Positions 53,179 through 63,365 of a stretch of 64,000 bases of DNA are shown one piece after another. Origin of the DNA: Dokdonella sp. (GTDB lineage Bacteria; Pseudomonadota; Gammaproteobacteria; Xanthomonadales; Rhodanobacteraceae); the NCBI GenBank assembly GCA_019634795.1, contig JAHCAR010000007.1, forward strand, positions 62,001-126,000, given 5' to 3'. The notes under the pieces were generated by a model. The model did not search any database, was not told where the DNA came from, and worked only from the letters and a program-made list of their open reading frames with translations. Numbering within the stretch: position 1 is the first letter of the stretch; the number at the start of each line of letters is the position of its first letter. Made by a program: the position numbers and the translations under genes.

Positions 53179-53789
53179 CGTCGGCCCCCGCCCGCCGGAT
53201 TGCGGGACTGCCCTGCCCGGTCGGTCGACATGCCGCGGTTGCTCCGCCCGCCGCTGAGATCGGCACCCGAAATGCTGCCGGAATGGTTGGGGTCCGCCGT
53301 CGCCGTACGCAATGTGGAGAACTGCGCCTGGCGCTCGTGCGAGCCGTCGCCCCAGATCACGGTGAGGACCACGTGGAAAAGATCGATCTGCGGAAGCAGG
53401 CCGGCGCCGGCCGCAGCGGCGGGCGCGCTGGCGGCATTGCCCGAGGGTTCGGTCGCGTCGGCGACGACCAGTTCCGGATCGATCTGGTCGATCTGCAGTT
53501 CCCAGCGATAGCTGCGATCGAATTCACCATGGCTGCTGCCAGCCTCGACCCGCTCGCCAACGCCGACGTTGTCGAGCAGGGTCTGCGCCCACAGTGCGGC
53601 GCGCGTCTCGTCGGCCGAACGCCGCGCATTGTTCATCGACATGGTCAGGATCTGCATCAGGGCGCCCACCGCGATCGCAAAGATCACGAACGCCGCGATC
53701 ATCTCGATAAGGGTGAATCCCCGGGCACGCCCTGGCAGTGTCTTGCGCATGACACGCTGAGACCGCCGACTTGCGACCGAGTTCGTCAC
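53175..53789 (-). CDS. gspI: type II secretion minor pseudopilin GspI (XpsI)
   Basis: Minor pseudopilin (204 aa from the chosen start). The mature N-terminus is FTLIEMIAAFVIFAIAVGALMQILTMSMNNAR; body with DETRAALWAQTLLDNVGVGERVEAGSSHGEFDRSYRWELQI typical of GspI. The GTG at 53789 overlaps the gspH stop (GTGA) and is taken because every other junction in the operon is coupled; the ATG at 53750 would give a more ordinary ten-residue leader (MRKTLPGRARG). The C-terminus beyond about residue 160 is Ser/Gly/Arg-rich and poorly conserved. Confidence 0.88.
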   Translation of the reverse strand: MTNSVASRRSQRVMRKTLPGRARGFTLIEMIAAFVIFAIAVGALMQILTMSMNNARRSADETRAALWAQTLLDNVGVGERVEAGSSHGEFDRSYRWELQIDQIDPELVVADATEPSGNAASAPAAAAGAGLLPQIDLFHVVLTVIWGDGSHERQAQFSTLRTATADPNHSGSISGADLSGGRSNRGMSTDRAGQSRNPAGGGRR

Positions 53790-54367
53790 CGTTCGTTCTC
53801 GGGCTTGTCGAGGGTGATTTCGCCGGTCAGCCAACCGACGTTGATCTTCCACTCGCGTTCGCCGAGGACCACGGCGATATTGCCGCCGGTCGAACTGCCG
53901 TCGGGGAAGAAGCGGATGCCTCCGGCTTTTTCGCCGGTCAGTTCCTTCTGCGCCGTGGTCAGGCGCAGGGCCATGTCCTTGGGCAATTCGATTTCGTTGC
54001 GGCCCGGCGCCTGGTAGGTGTTCTTCTCGAGATCGAGGACCAGCACCTTCTGCTCGCCCTTGACGATGGCCTGGCCGCGCGTATAGCGCAGGGCCGCGAC
54101 CAGATCGCGGCTGGCCGCCTGGATGCGCGCCCCGGAAAGGCTCTTTGCGAACGAGAACGCGACGACGCTGGCGACGATGCCGATCAGTACGATCACGACG
54201 ATCAGCTCGATCATCGTGAAGCCCCTGGAGGAGCGGGGAATGGAGAATGGAGAATGGGGAATGGGAAGGGACGAGCGTGGCGATACATCGCGAGGATCGG
54301 CCAGTTCGCGATGCGTCGAGTCCTCCATCGGCAGCGTATTGCTCAACGCCGATTCCCTATTCTCCAT
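53786..54367 (-). CDS. gspH: type II secretion minor pseudopilin GspH (XpsH) with repeat-derived leader
   Basis: 193 aa from the first ATG. Cleavage before FTMIELIVVIVLIGIVASVVAFSFAKSL; body with ALRYTRGQAIVKGEQKVLVLDLEKNTYQAPG and GGIRFFPDGSSTGGNIAVVLGEREWKINV, typical GspH/FimT. The odd feature is the leader: the only in-frame starts (54367, 54328) force a 35-48 residue leader containing SSLPIPHSPFSIPRSS, which is encoded by the left arm of an inverted-repeat element (54235-54270). The normal 6-20 residue leader has apparently been replaced by repeat sequence. Prepilin peptidases tolerate long leaders, so function may persist. Confidence 0.85.
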   Translation of the reverse strand: MENRESALSNTLPMEDSTHRELADPRDVSPRSSLPIPHSPFSIPRSSRGFTMIELIVVIVLIGIVASVVAFSFAKSLSGARIQAASRDLVAALRYTRGQAIVKGEQKVLVLDLEKNTYQAPGRNEIELPKDMALRLTTAQKELTGEKAGGIRFFPDGSSTGGNIAVVLGEREWKINVGWLTGEITLDKPENER

Positions 54368-54396
54368 TCCCTATTCCCGGCCTCTCATTCCCAACT
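54235..54396. repeat. inverted-repeat element inserted between gspG and gspH
   Basis: Two arms of GGGAATGGAGAATGGGGAATG-type sequence face each other: left arm 54235-54270 on the plus strand, right arm about 54353-54396 as the complement, with about 80 bp between. The right arm merges into the gspG stop region, the left arm encodes part of the gspH leader. Same architecture as the element at 56047-56216. Confidence 0.7.
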
Positions 54397-54807
54397 CCCG
54401 TAATCCTTGTTCGTGCTGTCGCCGCCGGGCTTGCCATCCTTGCCGAGGAAGATGATGTCGAAGTCGCGGCCGGCATCGCCGGGCTTCTTGTAGAGGAACG
54501 GATGGCCGAACGGATCCTTGAGGTCGGTCTCCTTGGCGTAGGGACCGAGGCCATCGCGCTTGAGCAGGTCCTCGAGCGAATTCGGATACGAGCCGACGCT
54601 CATCTGGTACTGCTCGACCGATCCGGCCAGTTTCTTGACCTGGATCTCGCCGGCCTTGTACTTGCCGCCGCCGAAGGTGTCCATCATGCCGCCGCCGACG
54701 ATCGTGATGACGATGCCGAGCAGGACGATCACGGCGATCATTTCCATCAGGGTGAAGCCCGCGGCGCGCGGGATCGGGCGCAGGTTGCGCAGGGATCGGT
54801 TGTTCAT
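54385..54807 (-). CDS. gspG: type II secretion major pseudopilin GspG (XpsG)
   Basis: 140-aa major pseudopilin. Leader MNNRSLRNLRPIPRAAG, mature FTLMEMIAVIVLLGIVITIVGGGMMDTF (Glu5 present); then KYKAGEIQVKKLAGSVEQYQMSVGSYPNSLEDLL, and a calcium-loop/C-terminal part DLKDPFGHPFLYKKPGDAGRDFDIIFLGKDGKPGG. The ATG at 54807 has GAGGAG 7 nt upstream. Its last codons (GSWE) are encoded where the inverted-repeat element begins. Confidence 0.94.
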   Translation of the reverse strand: MNNRSLRNLRPIPRAAGFTLMEMIAVIVLLGIVITIVGGGMMDTFGGGKYKAGEIQVKKLAGSVEQYQMSVGSYPNSLEDLLKRDGLGPYAKETDLKDPFGHPFLYKKPGDAGRDFDIIFLGKDGKPGGDSTNKDYGSWE

Positions 54808-54818
54808 GATCGAACTCC

Positions 54819-56036
54819 TCATTGAATCGAACTGGTCAGTTTCAGGATCGGCAGAATGATCGCCATCATGATGATCGCGACGACCACGGTCATGACCACG
54901 GTCGTCGCCGGCACCAGGGCGGCGAGCAGGCGCTCCAGCGTGTTGCGCACCTCGACGTCGAAGGTATCGGCGACCTTGAGCAGCATCGTGTCGAGTTCGC
55001 CGGATTCCTCGCCGACGCTGATCATCTGCAGGGCCAGCTTCGGAAACTGCTTGGACTGGGACAGGGCGAAACCGAGGCCGCTGCCGGTCTTCACTTCCTC
55101 GCTGGCCTTTTCGACAGCGATACCGAGGAAGGAGTTTCCCATGACGTTGCGGGCTACATGCAAGGCGCCGAGCAGGGGTACGCCGTTCTTGAGCAGGGTG
55201 CCGAGCGTGCGCGACAGGCGCGCGGTCTCGAGCTTGCGCACGAGTTCGCCGGCAATGCGCATGCGCAGCAGGCGCTCGTCGATGGCCAGGCGGCTGTCCG
55301 GATCGGCCAGCTTGCGCCGGAACCAGGCGATGAAGAAGACCAGTCCGGCCAGCATCAGCCACCAGAAATGCTGCAGGGTCGAGCCGACGCCGACGACGAT
55401 GCGCGTGAGCAGCGGCAGCTCGACGTCCATGTCGGCGAACATCTGCTCGAACTGCGGCACGACGACGACGAGCAGGACGAACAATGAAACGAGGACCATG
55501 CCGACGAGGAAGGCCGGATAGATCAGGGCATTGATCACGCTCGACTTCAGCGCACGCGAACGCTCGAGATAGTCGGCCAGGCGCCGCAGCGTGTCTTCGA
55601 GCGAACCGCCGGCCTCGCCGGCGCGGACCATGTTGACATAGAGGCGTGAAAACGTGCCGCGCTCCGCTTCGAGCGCATCGGACAGGGTGGAACCGCCGCG
55701 GACCAGATCACGCACGCGTTCGAGCAGGTTGCGCGCCTTCTCGCTTTCCGGCAGGTCGAGCAGGATCTGCAGGGCGCGATCGAGCGGCTGGCCGGCGCCG
55801 AGCAGGGTCGCCAGCTGCTGGGTGAACTGGACAATCTGCGCCTCGCTCAGGGTCGGCCGCTTCATCAGCGCCGCGAGCAGGCCGCCAGAATCGACACTGT
55901 CGGCATCGCGCACGTCGAGCGGGATGTTGCCGGCGTCCTGCAGCTTGCTGATGACCTCCTCGTGCGAGGCCACGTCCATCTGACCCTCGAGGGTCTCGCC
56001 GGACGGCGTGACGGCCTTGTAGTGGTAGAGGGTCAT
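54819..56036 (-). CDS. gspF: type II secretion inner-membrane platform protein GspF (XpsF)
   Basis: 405-aa polytopic protein of the GspF/PilC family. N-terminal YHYKAVTPSGETLEGQMDVASHEEVISKLQDAG, two GspF repeats (FTQQLATLLGAGQPLDRALQILLDLPES... VRAGEAGGSLEDTLRRLADYLERSRALKS; and RLSRTLGTLLKNGVPLLGALHVARNVMGNS... ISVGEESGELDTMLLKVAD), with three helices. Interacts with GspE and GspL. ATG at 56036; the 187-bp gap to gspE holds a repeat element, the largest break in the operon. Confidence 0.94.
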   Translation of the reverse strand: MTLYHYKAVTPSGETLEGQMDVASHEEVISKLQDAGNIPLDVRDADSVDSGGLLAALMKRPTLSEAQIVQFTQQLATLLGAGQPLDRALQILLDLPESEKARNLLERVRDLVRGGSTLSDALEAERGTFSRLYVNMVRAGEAGGSLEDTLRRLADYLERSRALKSSVINALIYPAFLVGMVLVSLFVLLVVVVPQFEQMFADMDVELPLLTRIVVGVGSTLQHFWWLMLAGLVFFIAWFRRKLADPDSRLAIDERLLRMRIAGELVRKLETARLSRTLGTLLKNGVPLLGALHVARNVMGNSFLGIAVEKASEEVKTGSGLGFALSQSKQFPKLALQMISVGEESGELDTMLLKVADTFDVEVRNTLERLLAALVPATTVVMTVVVAIIMMAIILPILKLTSSIQ

Positions 56037-56046
56037 GGGATGGGAA

Positions 56047-56216
56047 GCCGGGATTCGGGATTCGGGATTCGGGATTCGTTTGTGCGCCGGGATTCGGGAT
56101 GACCAGCCGTTCGGCTGTTGAAAGCCGAGATTCGGGATTCGTCAAAAAGAAAGACAATCGCAAGAGTGCGCGGTCGCGCTCCTGCGAATCCCGAATCTCG
56201 AATCCCGAATCCCGGC
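56047..56216. repeat. inverted-repeat element between gspE and gspF
   Basis: Arms of 32 nt, each four tandem copies of a GGATTCG heptamer preceded by GCCG: left 56047-56078, right 56185-56216 as the reverse complement with a single mismatch. Further single heptamers lie inside (56090-56100, 56131-56140). It fills nearly the whole gap between two genes that are otherwise tightly coupled, so it probably inserted or expanded there. It could form a large hairpin in the mRNA. Confidence 0.85.
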
Positions 56217-56223
56217 CTCACGA

Positions 56224-57969
<1,746 letters not shown>

Positions 57970-57972
57970 CAG

Positions 57973-58614
57973 TTACTCCTGCGCATCATCGTTTGGACCC
58001 GGCAAACCGGCCGCCGGTTCCGCAACAGGATGCACCAGGGACTCGATGAATGCTCGGTTCAGGCCGATCCAGAGCGCGACCGGCATCACCGCGGGCAGGA
58101 TCAGATAACCGAATTGATAGGCCAGGGCGATGCTGTCCGGGGCGATTCCCGCGCCGACAATCGCATTGGCGCCGGCCGCTGCGGAGTCGAAGGCCAGCAT
58201 CTTGAACGACTCGGCGATGACGCCGAAGGCCTGGGCCAGCCACATCACGCTGAGCGCGATCGCGAACTGCGCGAGCCGGCGTCGGATCGTGATCGGCGTG
58301 GCCATGGCCAGCCCGCTGAACAGCGGCAACGAATAGCCGTAGAGCAGCGGATTCTGCACGAGCACGAGCTCGCCGATGCCGCTGCGCCCATCCGGGGCAA
58401 CCTGGTTGACCAGCAGGCGCGTGGTCACTTCCATGTTGTGGCCGTTCTGGACGACATCGGAAAACAGGTTCGGCCAGATCGACAGGAGGCCCAGCTTGGC
58501 CATCTGCACGACCGGCCAGACCAGCGGCGAGGCGAATGCGAACCAGATGAAGAAGCTCAGCGGCAGCCAAAGGACGGCGCGCAGGCCGAGGCCGCGGATC
58601 GGCGACATTTCCAT
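57973..58614 (-). CDS. membrane protein of unknown function between purL and gspE
   Basis: 213-aa inner-membrane protein with about four predicted helices (LWLPLSFFIWFAFASPLVWPVVQMAKLGLLSIW; YGYSLPLFSGLAMATPI; RLAQFAIALSVMWLAQAFGVIAESFKMLAF; FGYLILPAVMPVALWIGLNRAF). The N-terminal pattern RAVLWLPLSFFIWFAFASPLVWPV... VVQNGHNMEVTTRLL recalls proteins annotated as exosortase H-associated membrane proteins, a weak resemblance from memory. Its ATG at 58614 overlaps the purL stop by one nt and its end is 4 nt before gspE, so it is coupled to both. Confidence 0.65.
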   Translation of the reverse strand: MEMSPIRGLGLRAVLWLPLSFFIWFAFASPLVWPVVQMAKLGLLSIWPNLFSDVVQNGHNMEVTTRLLVNQVAPDGRSGIGELVLVQNPLLYGYSLPLFSGLAMATPITIRRRLAQFAIALSVMWLAQAFGVIAESFKMLAFDSAAAGANAIVGAGIAPDSIALAYQFGYLILPAVMPVALWIGLNRAFIESLVHPVAEPAAGLPGPNDDAQE

Positions 58615-61600
58615 CAGTTGACCCACTCGCGTGCGTTGCGGAACAGGCGCAGCCAGGGCGAGGCTTCACCCCATTCGCGCGGATGCCAGCTCATCTGCGA
58701 ACTGCGGAAGACGCGCTCAGGATGCGGCATCAGGATCGTGATGCGACCGTCGGCGGCCGAATAGCCGGCCGCACCGTCGGCCGAGCCGTTCGGGTTGAGC
58801 GGGAAGCGCTCGGTCGGCCGGCCGCTGTTATCGACATAGCGCAAACACGGCGTGGCCTTGCGCGCCGCCGCCGGGCTGTCGAAGACGACCCGGCCTTCGC
58901 CATGGGCAACCACCACCGGAATCCGCGAGCCGGCCATGCCGCGCAGGAAGATCGAGGGCGATTCGGACACACCGAGGGTGACCAGTCGCGCTTCGTACTG
59001 CTCGGAGAGATTGCGCTCGAAACGCGGCCAGTGCTCGGCGCCCGGGATGATTTCCTTGAGTCCGGACAGCATCTGGCAGCCATTGCAGACGCCGAGGGCG
59101 AAGTGCGATGGATCGGCGAAGAATTCGGCGAACTGCTCGCGCAGGGCCTCGTTGAACAGGATCGAGGCGGCCCAGCCGCGACCGGCGCCGAGCACGTCGC
59201 CGTAGCTGAAGCCGCCGCAGGCGGCGAGGCCGCGGAAGTCGGCCAGCTTCCGGCGCCCGCTCTTGAGGTCGCTCATGTGCACGTCGACCGCCTCGAAACC
59301 GGCGCGGGTGAAGGCAGCGGCCATCTCGACCTGGCCATTGACGCCCTGCTCGCGCAGGATCGCGACGCGCGGCCGGCTGCGACTGGCGACGAAGCGGGCG
59401 CACAGGTCCTCGTTGATGTCGAAGCTCAGACGCGGGCTGATGCCGGGGTCCGATTCGCTGGTCCGCCATTCCAGTTCGGCGTCGGCGCAGACCGGGTTGT
59501 CGCGCAGGCGCTGCATGGCATGGCTGGTCTCCGACCACATCGCCATCAGTTCGCTCCATTCCCAGCTGGCGACACGTTCGCCGTCGTGGCGAATCTTCAG
59601 CTTCATGCGCGAATTCGGCTGGCCCACCCGCGCACAGAGCTTGGCCAGGCCGTGATGCTCGACCAGGGCAAGGAATGCACTGCGGTCGCGTTGGCGAATC
59701 TGCACGACCGCGCCGAGTTCTTCGTTGAACAGGCCACGCAGCATGTTGTCGGCCCAGCCGCCCAGTTCGATATCGAGGCCGCAATGACCGGCCAGCGCCA
59801 TCTCGATCAGGGTGACGATCGCGCCACCGTCGGAACGGTCGTGGTAGGCGAGCAGCAGGCCTTCGGCGTTGGCCTCCTGGATGGCATTGAAGAACGCGCG
59901 CAGGCGCGCCGGATCATCGACATCGGGCGGCAGGTCGCCGGCGCGCAGGAAGACCTGGGTCAGCACCGAGCCGCCGAGGCGGCCGCGGCGCGCACCGAGA
60001 TCGATGATCCAGAGTTCGCTGTCGCCCTGATCCAGAATCAATTGCGGCGTCAGCGCGCGCCGGGCATCGCTGCTGCAGGCGAACGCGGTGGCGATCAGCG
60101 AGACCGGTGAAACGGTGTGCTGTTTCGACTCGCCCTGGGACCAGCCAACCTGCATCGACATCGAATCCTTGCCGACCGGGATCGAGATGCCGAGCGCCGG
60201 ACACAACTCCATGCCGACCGCGCGCACCGCGTCGTAGAGGGCCACGTCTTCGCCCGGATGATCGATCGCCGCCATCCAGTTTGCCGACATACGCACCTCG
60301 TCGAGGCGTACCGGCGCCGCCGCCAGGTTGGTCAGGGCCTCGCCGACCGCCATGCGCGCCGAGGCGGACGCATCGAGCAGGGCCAGCGGGGTGCGTTCAC
60401 CGATCGCCATCGCCTCGCCGGCCTGGCCGCTGAAATCGTTGAGGGTCACCGCACAATCGGCCACCGGCACCTGCCAGGGACCGACCATCGGGTCGCGCGA
60501 GCACAATCCGCCGACGCTGCGATCGCCGATCGTGACGAGGAAGGACTTGCTGCCGACGGCCGGGAAGCGCAGCACGCGTTCGATCGCCTCGTGCAGTTCG
60601 ATGCCCTCGGTATCGGCGATGATCGAGAGTTTCTCGACGATGCGCCGCGAGTCGCGCTGCATGCGCGGCGGCTTGCCGAACAGGACCTCGAGCGGCAGGT
60701 CGATCGGGTGATGACGGGAATCGGGAATGGGGAATCGGGAATCGGTGAGCACAAGCCTGCGTTCTTCGGTGGCATGGCCGACGACCGCGAACGGGCAGCG
60801 TTCGCGCGCGCAGATCGATTCGAACAGCGGCAGATCGGCGGGGCGCACGCCGAGCACGTAGCGTTCCTGCGACTCGTTGCACCAGATCTGCATCGGCGAC
60901 AGGTGCGGATCGTCGCTCGGAATGCGTTGCAGCTCGAGCTCGCCACCGACATTCGAGTCGTTGAGCAATTCGGGGATCGCATTGGACAGGCCGCCGGCGC
61001 CGACGTCGTGGATCGAGACCAGCGGATTGTCGGCGCCGCGCGCGCAGCAGGCGTCGATGACTTCCTGGCAGCGCCGCTGCATCTCGGCGTTGTCGCGTTG
61101 CACCGAGGCAAAGTCGAGCTCGGCCGAGCTGGTGCCGGCGGCCACCGAGGAGGCGGCGCCGCCACCGAGGCCGATCAGCATGGCCGGGCCGCCGAGCACG
61201 ATCACGCAGTCTCCGGGCTGCAGAGTGCGCTTCTCCACATGCGAGGGGCGCAGGTTGGCCAGGCCGCCGGCGATCATGATCGGCTTGTCGTAGCCGCGCA
61301 GCAGGCCGGTCTCGTCGGTGCCGTGCTCATAGGTGCGGAAATAGCCGCCCAGGCACGGACGACCGAATTCGTTGTTGAATGCGGCCGCGCCGATCGGTCC
61401 GTCGCGCATGATTTCATAGGCCGTGGCGAAGCGCGGCGGCAGCGCGCGCTCGGGCTCCCATGGACGCTGCAGCCCGGGAATGCGCAGGTGCGAGACGCTG
61501 AATCCGGTCAGGCCGGCCTTCGGCTTGCCGCCGCGGCCGGTCGCCCCCTCGTCACGGATCTCGCCGCCGGACCCGGTTGCCGCACCGGCGTAGGGCGAAA

Positions 61601-62483
61601 TCGCGGTCGGATGATTGTGCGTCTCGACCTTGATCGCGTAGGGCACGGCTTCGCTGGTCGCGGCGAACACGCCGGACTCGGGATCGGCGAAGAAACGCTT
61701 GCCGACATTGCCGGCGATCACCGCGGCATTGTCCTTGTAGGCGGACAGGGTATGCGCTGGCGATTGCTTGTGCGTGTTGCGGATCATCGCGAACAGCGAC
61801 AGCGGCTGCTTCTCGCCATCGATCGTGAATTCGGCGTTGAACACCTTGTGCCGGCAGTGCTCGGAGTTGGCCTGGGCGAACATCATCAGCTCGGCATCGG
61901 TCGGATCGCGATCGAGCACGGCGTAGTTTTCGGCCAGGTAAGCAATCTCGTCGGCGGCCAGGGCCAGGCCGAGACGCCGGTTGGCCGCCTCGAGGGCGAC
62001 CTGCGGATCATTGCCGAGTGCAATGCGCCCGAGCGGCAGGGCTGCACCGACGTCGAACAGCCGATCGAACTCGGCGAGCCGGGTCAGGATCGACTCGGTC
62101 ATCGGATCATGCAGGATGCCAACCACCGCCTGCCATCCCGCCGACCCCGGTTGCGGAGCGCGTTCGAGCTCGACCGCGAGTGCGCGTTCCACGCGGCGGA
62201 TGGCGAAACCGCAGTCGTGCAGGATATCGGTGGCCTTGCTCGACCACGGCGAAATCGTGCCGACCCGAGGCACCACCCAGAGCGCGGCCGGCTTCGACGG
62301 CCCGGACGCCTGCAGGATCTTCTGCAGCCTATCCAGGTCGACCGCGCCCTCGGCGTCGGCCGCCACGGCATAGACATGGCGCGCCGAACGCAGGCTGCAG
62401 CCGGCGGCGACGCCGGCGAGGGCCGCGTTCAGTCGTTCAATGCGAAAGGCGGAGAGGGCCGGCTGGCCGTCGAGGACGATCAT
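58614..62483 (-). CDS. purL: phosphoribosylformylglycinamidine synthase PurL (large, single-chain)
   Basis: 1289-aa FGAM synthase of the gammaproteobacterial single-chain type, step 4 of purine synthesis. N-terminal PurS-like domain and linker, two PurM-like halves (VETHNHPTAISPYAGAATGSGGEIRDEGATGRG; VSIHDVGAGGLSNAIPELLND), and a C-terminal class I glutaminase with nucleophile Cys in FALGVCNGCQML and the His/Glu pair in LMPHPERVF. Residues about 580-590 read DSRFPIPDSRHH, encoded by a GGGAATCGGGAAT-type repeat (60716-60746) that looks inserted in frame. ATG at 62483. Confidence 0.95.
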   Translation of the reverse strand: MIVLDGQPALSAFRIERLNAALAGVAAGCSLRSARHVYAVAADAEGAVDLDRLQKILQASGPSKPAALWVVPRVGTISPWSSKATDILHDCGFAIRRVERALAVELERAPQPGSAGWQAVVGILHDPMTESILTRLAEFDRLFDVGAALPLGRIALGNDPQVALEAANRRLGLALAADEIAYLAENYAVLDRDPTDAELMMFAQANSEHCRHKVFNAEFTIDGEKQPLSLFAMIRNTHKQSPAHTLSAYKDNAAVIAGNVGKRFFADPESGVFAATSEAVPYAIKVETHNHPTAISPYAGAATGSGGEIRDEGATGRGGKPKAGLTGFSVSHLRIPGLQRPWEPERALPPRFATAYEIMRDGPIGAAAFNNEFGRPCLGGYFRTYEHGTDETGLLRGYDKPIMIAGGLANLRPSHVEKRTLQPGDCVIVLGGPAMLIGLGGGAASSVAAGTSSAELDFASVQRDNAEMQRRCQEVIDACCARGADNPLVSIHDVGAGGLSNAIPELLNDSNVGGELELQRIPSDDPHLSPMQIWCNESQERYVLGVRPADLPLFESICARERCPFAVVGHATEERRLVLTDSRFPIPDSRHHPIDLPLEVLFGKPPRMQRDSRRIVEKLSIIADTEGIELHEAIERVLRFPAVGSKSFLVTIGDRSVGGLCSRDPMVGPWQVPVADCAVTLNDFSGQAGEAMAIGERTPLALLDASASARMAVGEALTNLAAAPVRLDEVRMSANWMAAIDHPGEDVALYDAVRAVGMELCPALGISIPVGKDSMSMQVGWSQGESKQHTVSPVSLIATAFACSSDARRALTPQLILDQGDSELWIIDLGARRGRLGGSVLTQVFLRAGDLPPDVDDPARLRAFFNAIQEANAEGLLLAYHDRSDGGAIVTLIEMALAGHCGLDIELGGWADNMLRGLFNEELGAVVQIRQRDRSAFLALVEHHGLAKLCARVGQPNSRMKLKIRHDGERVASWEWSELMAMWSETSHAMQRLRDNPVCADAELEWRTSESDPGISPRLSFDINEDLCARFVASRSRPRVAILREQGVNGQVEMAAAFTRAGFEAVDVHMSDLKSGRRKLADFRGLAACGGFSYGDVLGAGRGWAASILFNEALREQFAEFFADPSHFALGVCNGCQMLSGLKEIIPGAEHWPRFERNLSEQYEARLVTLGVSESPSIFLRGMAGSRIPVVVAHGEGRVVFDSPAAARKATPCLRYVDNSGRPTERFPLNPNGSADGAAGYSAADGRITILMPHPERVFRSSQMSWHPREWGEASPWLRLFRNAREWVN
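60716..60746. repeat. short GGGAATCGG-type repeat inside the purL frame
   Basis: GGGAATCGGGAATGGGGAAT and the following CGGGAATCGG match the heptamer/octamer units of the inverted-repeat elements at 54235 and 56047. Here only one arm is present and its length keeps the purL frame open. Confidence 0.7.
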
Positions 62484-62547
62484 GGCAGTCGGATTGCAAG
62501 GGTCGCGAATGATAGCCGAAGCCGCGCCCCGGCGAGAACCCGAGCAT

Positions 62548-62570
62548 CCGTGGCCGGCCCCCGGCCACGG
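62548..62570. terminator. hairpin between dsbC and purL
   Basis: Perfect 10-bp inverted repeat CCGTGGCCGG (62548-62557) / CCGGCCACGG (62561-62570) with a 3-nt loop, 26 bp past the dsbC stop and 65 bp upstream of the purL start on the minus strand. No T-tract; a terminator role for dsbC is likely from position. Confidence 0.55.
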
Positions 62571-62595
62571 GCGTCGCCCCTGTGCGCCGGAACGC

Positions 62596-63336
62596 TCAGG
62601 CGCCGGGCTTTTCCTGCGCCGCGACGCGCTCGAGCTGGGCCTGCAGCTGGTCCGGGGTCAGATAGCCACCGATCTTGCTGCCATCCGGAGCGAACACGGT
62701 CGGCGTGCCGTCCACGCCGACATCGATGCCGAGCTTGTACTCCTCGCTCACCGGGTTGTCGCATTGCAGCGGCGCCGGATCGCTGCCGGCCTTGGCGGCA
62801 GTGAATGCCGACTGGCGGTCCTTGGCGCACCAGACCGAAACGGCCTTGGCGAACGAAGGCGTGCCGGGACCGCTGCGCGGGAAGAACAGGTAGTCGACCT
62901 GGATGCCGCGCTCGTTGTACTCGGCAATGTGCGAATGCATCTTGCGACAATAGCCGCAGTCGATGTCGGTGAACACGGTCACCTTGTACTTCGGCTTGGA
63001 AGTCGGCTTGAAGCTGATGCGCTTGGATTCCGGGTAGGCGTCGAGCTTGGCCACGTTGACGCGGGCGAGGCGCGCCGCGGTCAGGTCGAGCTTGGCGTCG
63101 GCGTCGTACAGGGTTCCCTGCAGGACGTAGCGGCCGTCGGCACTGACATAGAGCAGCTGGCTGCCGACCACGGCCTGGTAGTAGCCGTCGATCGGGGCCT
63201 TCTCGAGGGCCTCGATCTTGCGGTCCTGGACGAGTTTCTGAATCGCGTCGCGGGCCGCCTGGTCACCCTTGTCGGCGGCCTGGGCCAGCGGCACCACGGC
63301 GGAAAACACGAGCGCGGCAATGACGGGGAATTTCAT
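62596..63336 (-). CDS. dsbC: periplasmic thiol:disulfide interchange protein DsbC
   Basis: 246-aa disulfide isomerase. Signal peptide MKFPVIAALVFSAVVPLAQA; N-terminal dimerisation domain (APIDGYYQAVVGSQLLYVSADGRYVLQGTLYD); thioredoxin domain with active site CGYC in VTVFTDIDCGYCRKMHSHI, cis-Pro loop GVDGTPTVF and the second Cys pair (WCAKD ... LQCDNP). The CGYC site is the classic DsbC form. It should shuffle disulfides in LptD and the Cys-rich exported proteins of this window. 29 bp after the paralogue upstream. Confidence 0.93.
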   Translation of the reverse strand: MKFPVIAALVFSAVVPLAQAADKGDQAARDAIQKLVQDRKIEALEKAPIDGYYQAVVGSQLLYVSADGRYVLQGTLYDADAKLDLTAARLARVNVAKLDAYPESKRISFKPTSKPKYKVTVFTDIDCGYCRKMHSHIAEYNERGIQVDYLFFPRSGPGTPSFAKAVSVWCAKDRQSAFTAAKAGSDPAPLQCDNPVSEEYKLGIDVGVDGTPTVFAPDGSKIGGYLTPDQLQAQLERVAAQEKPGA

Positions 63337-63365
63337 GATGGTTACCTTTGGGGTGAGTGCCGTGC

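Noticed and set aside
60117-62804. 895-codon open frame on the plus strand opposite purL
   Set aside because: Shadow of the purL codon pattern; translation is low-complexity His/Arg/Ala sequence with no domain.
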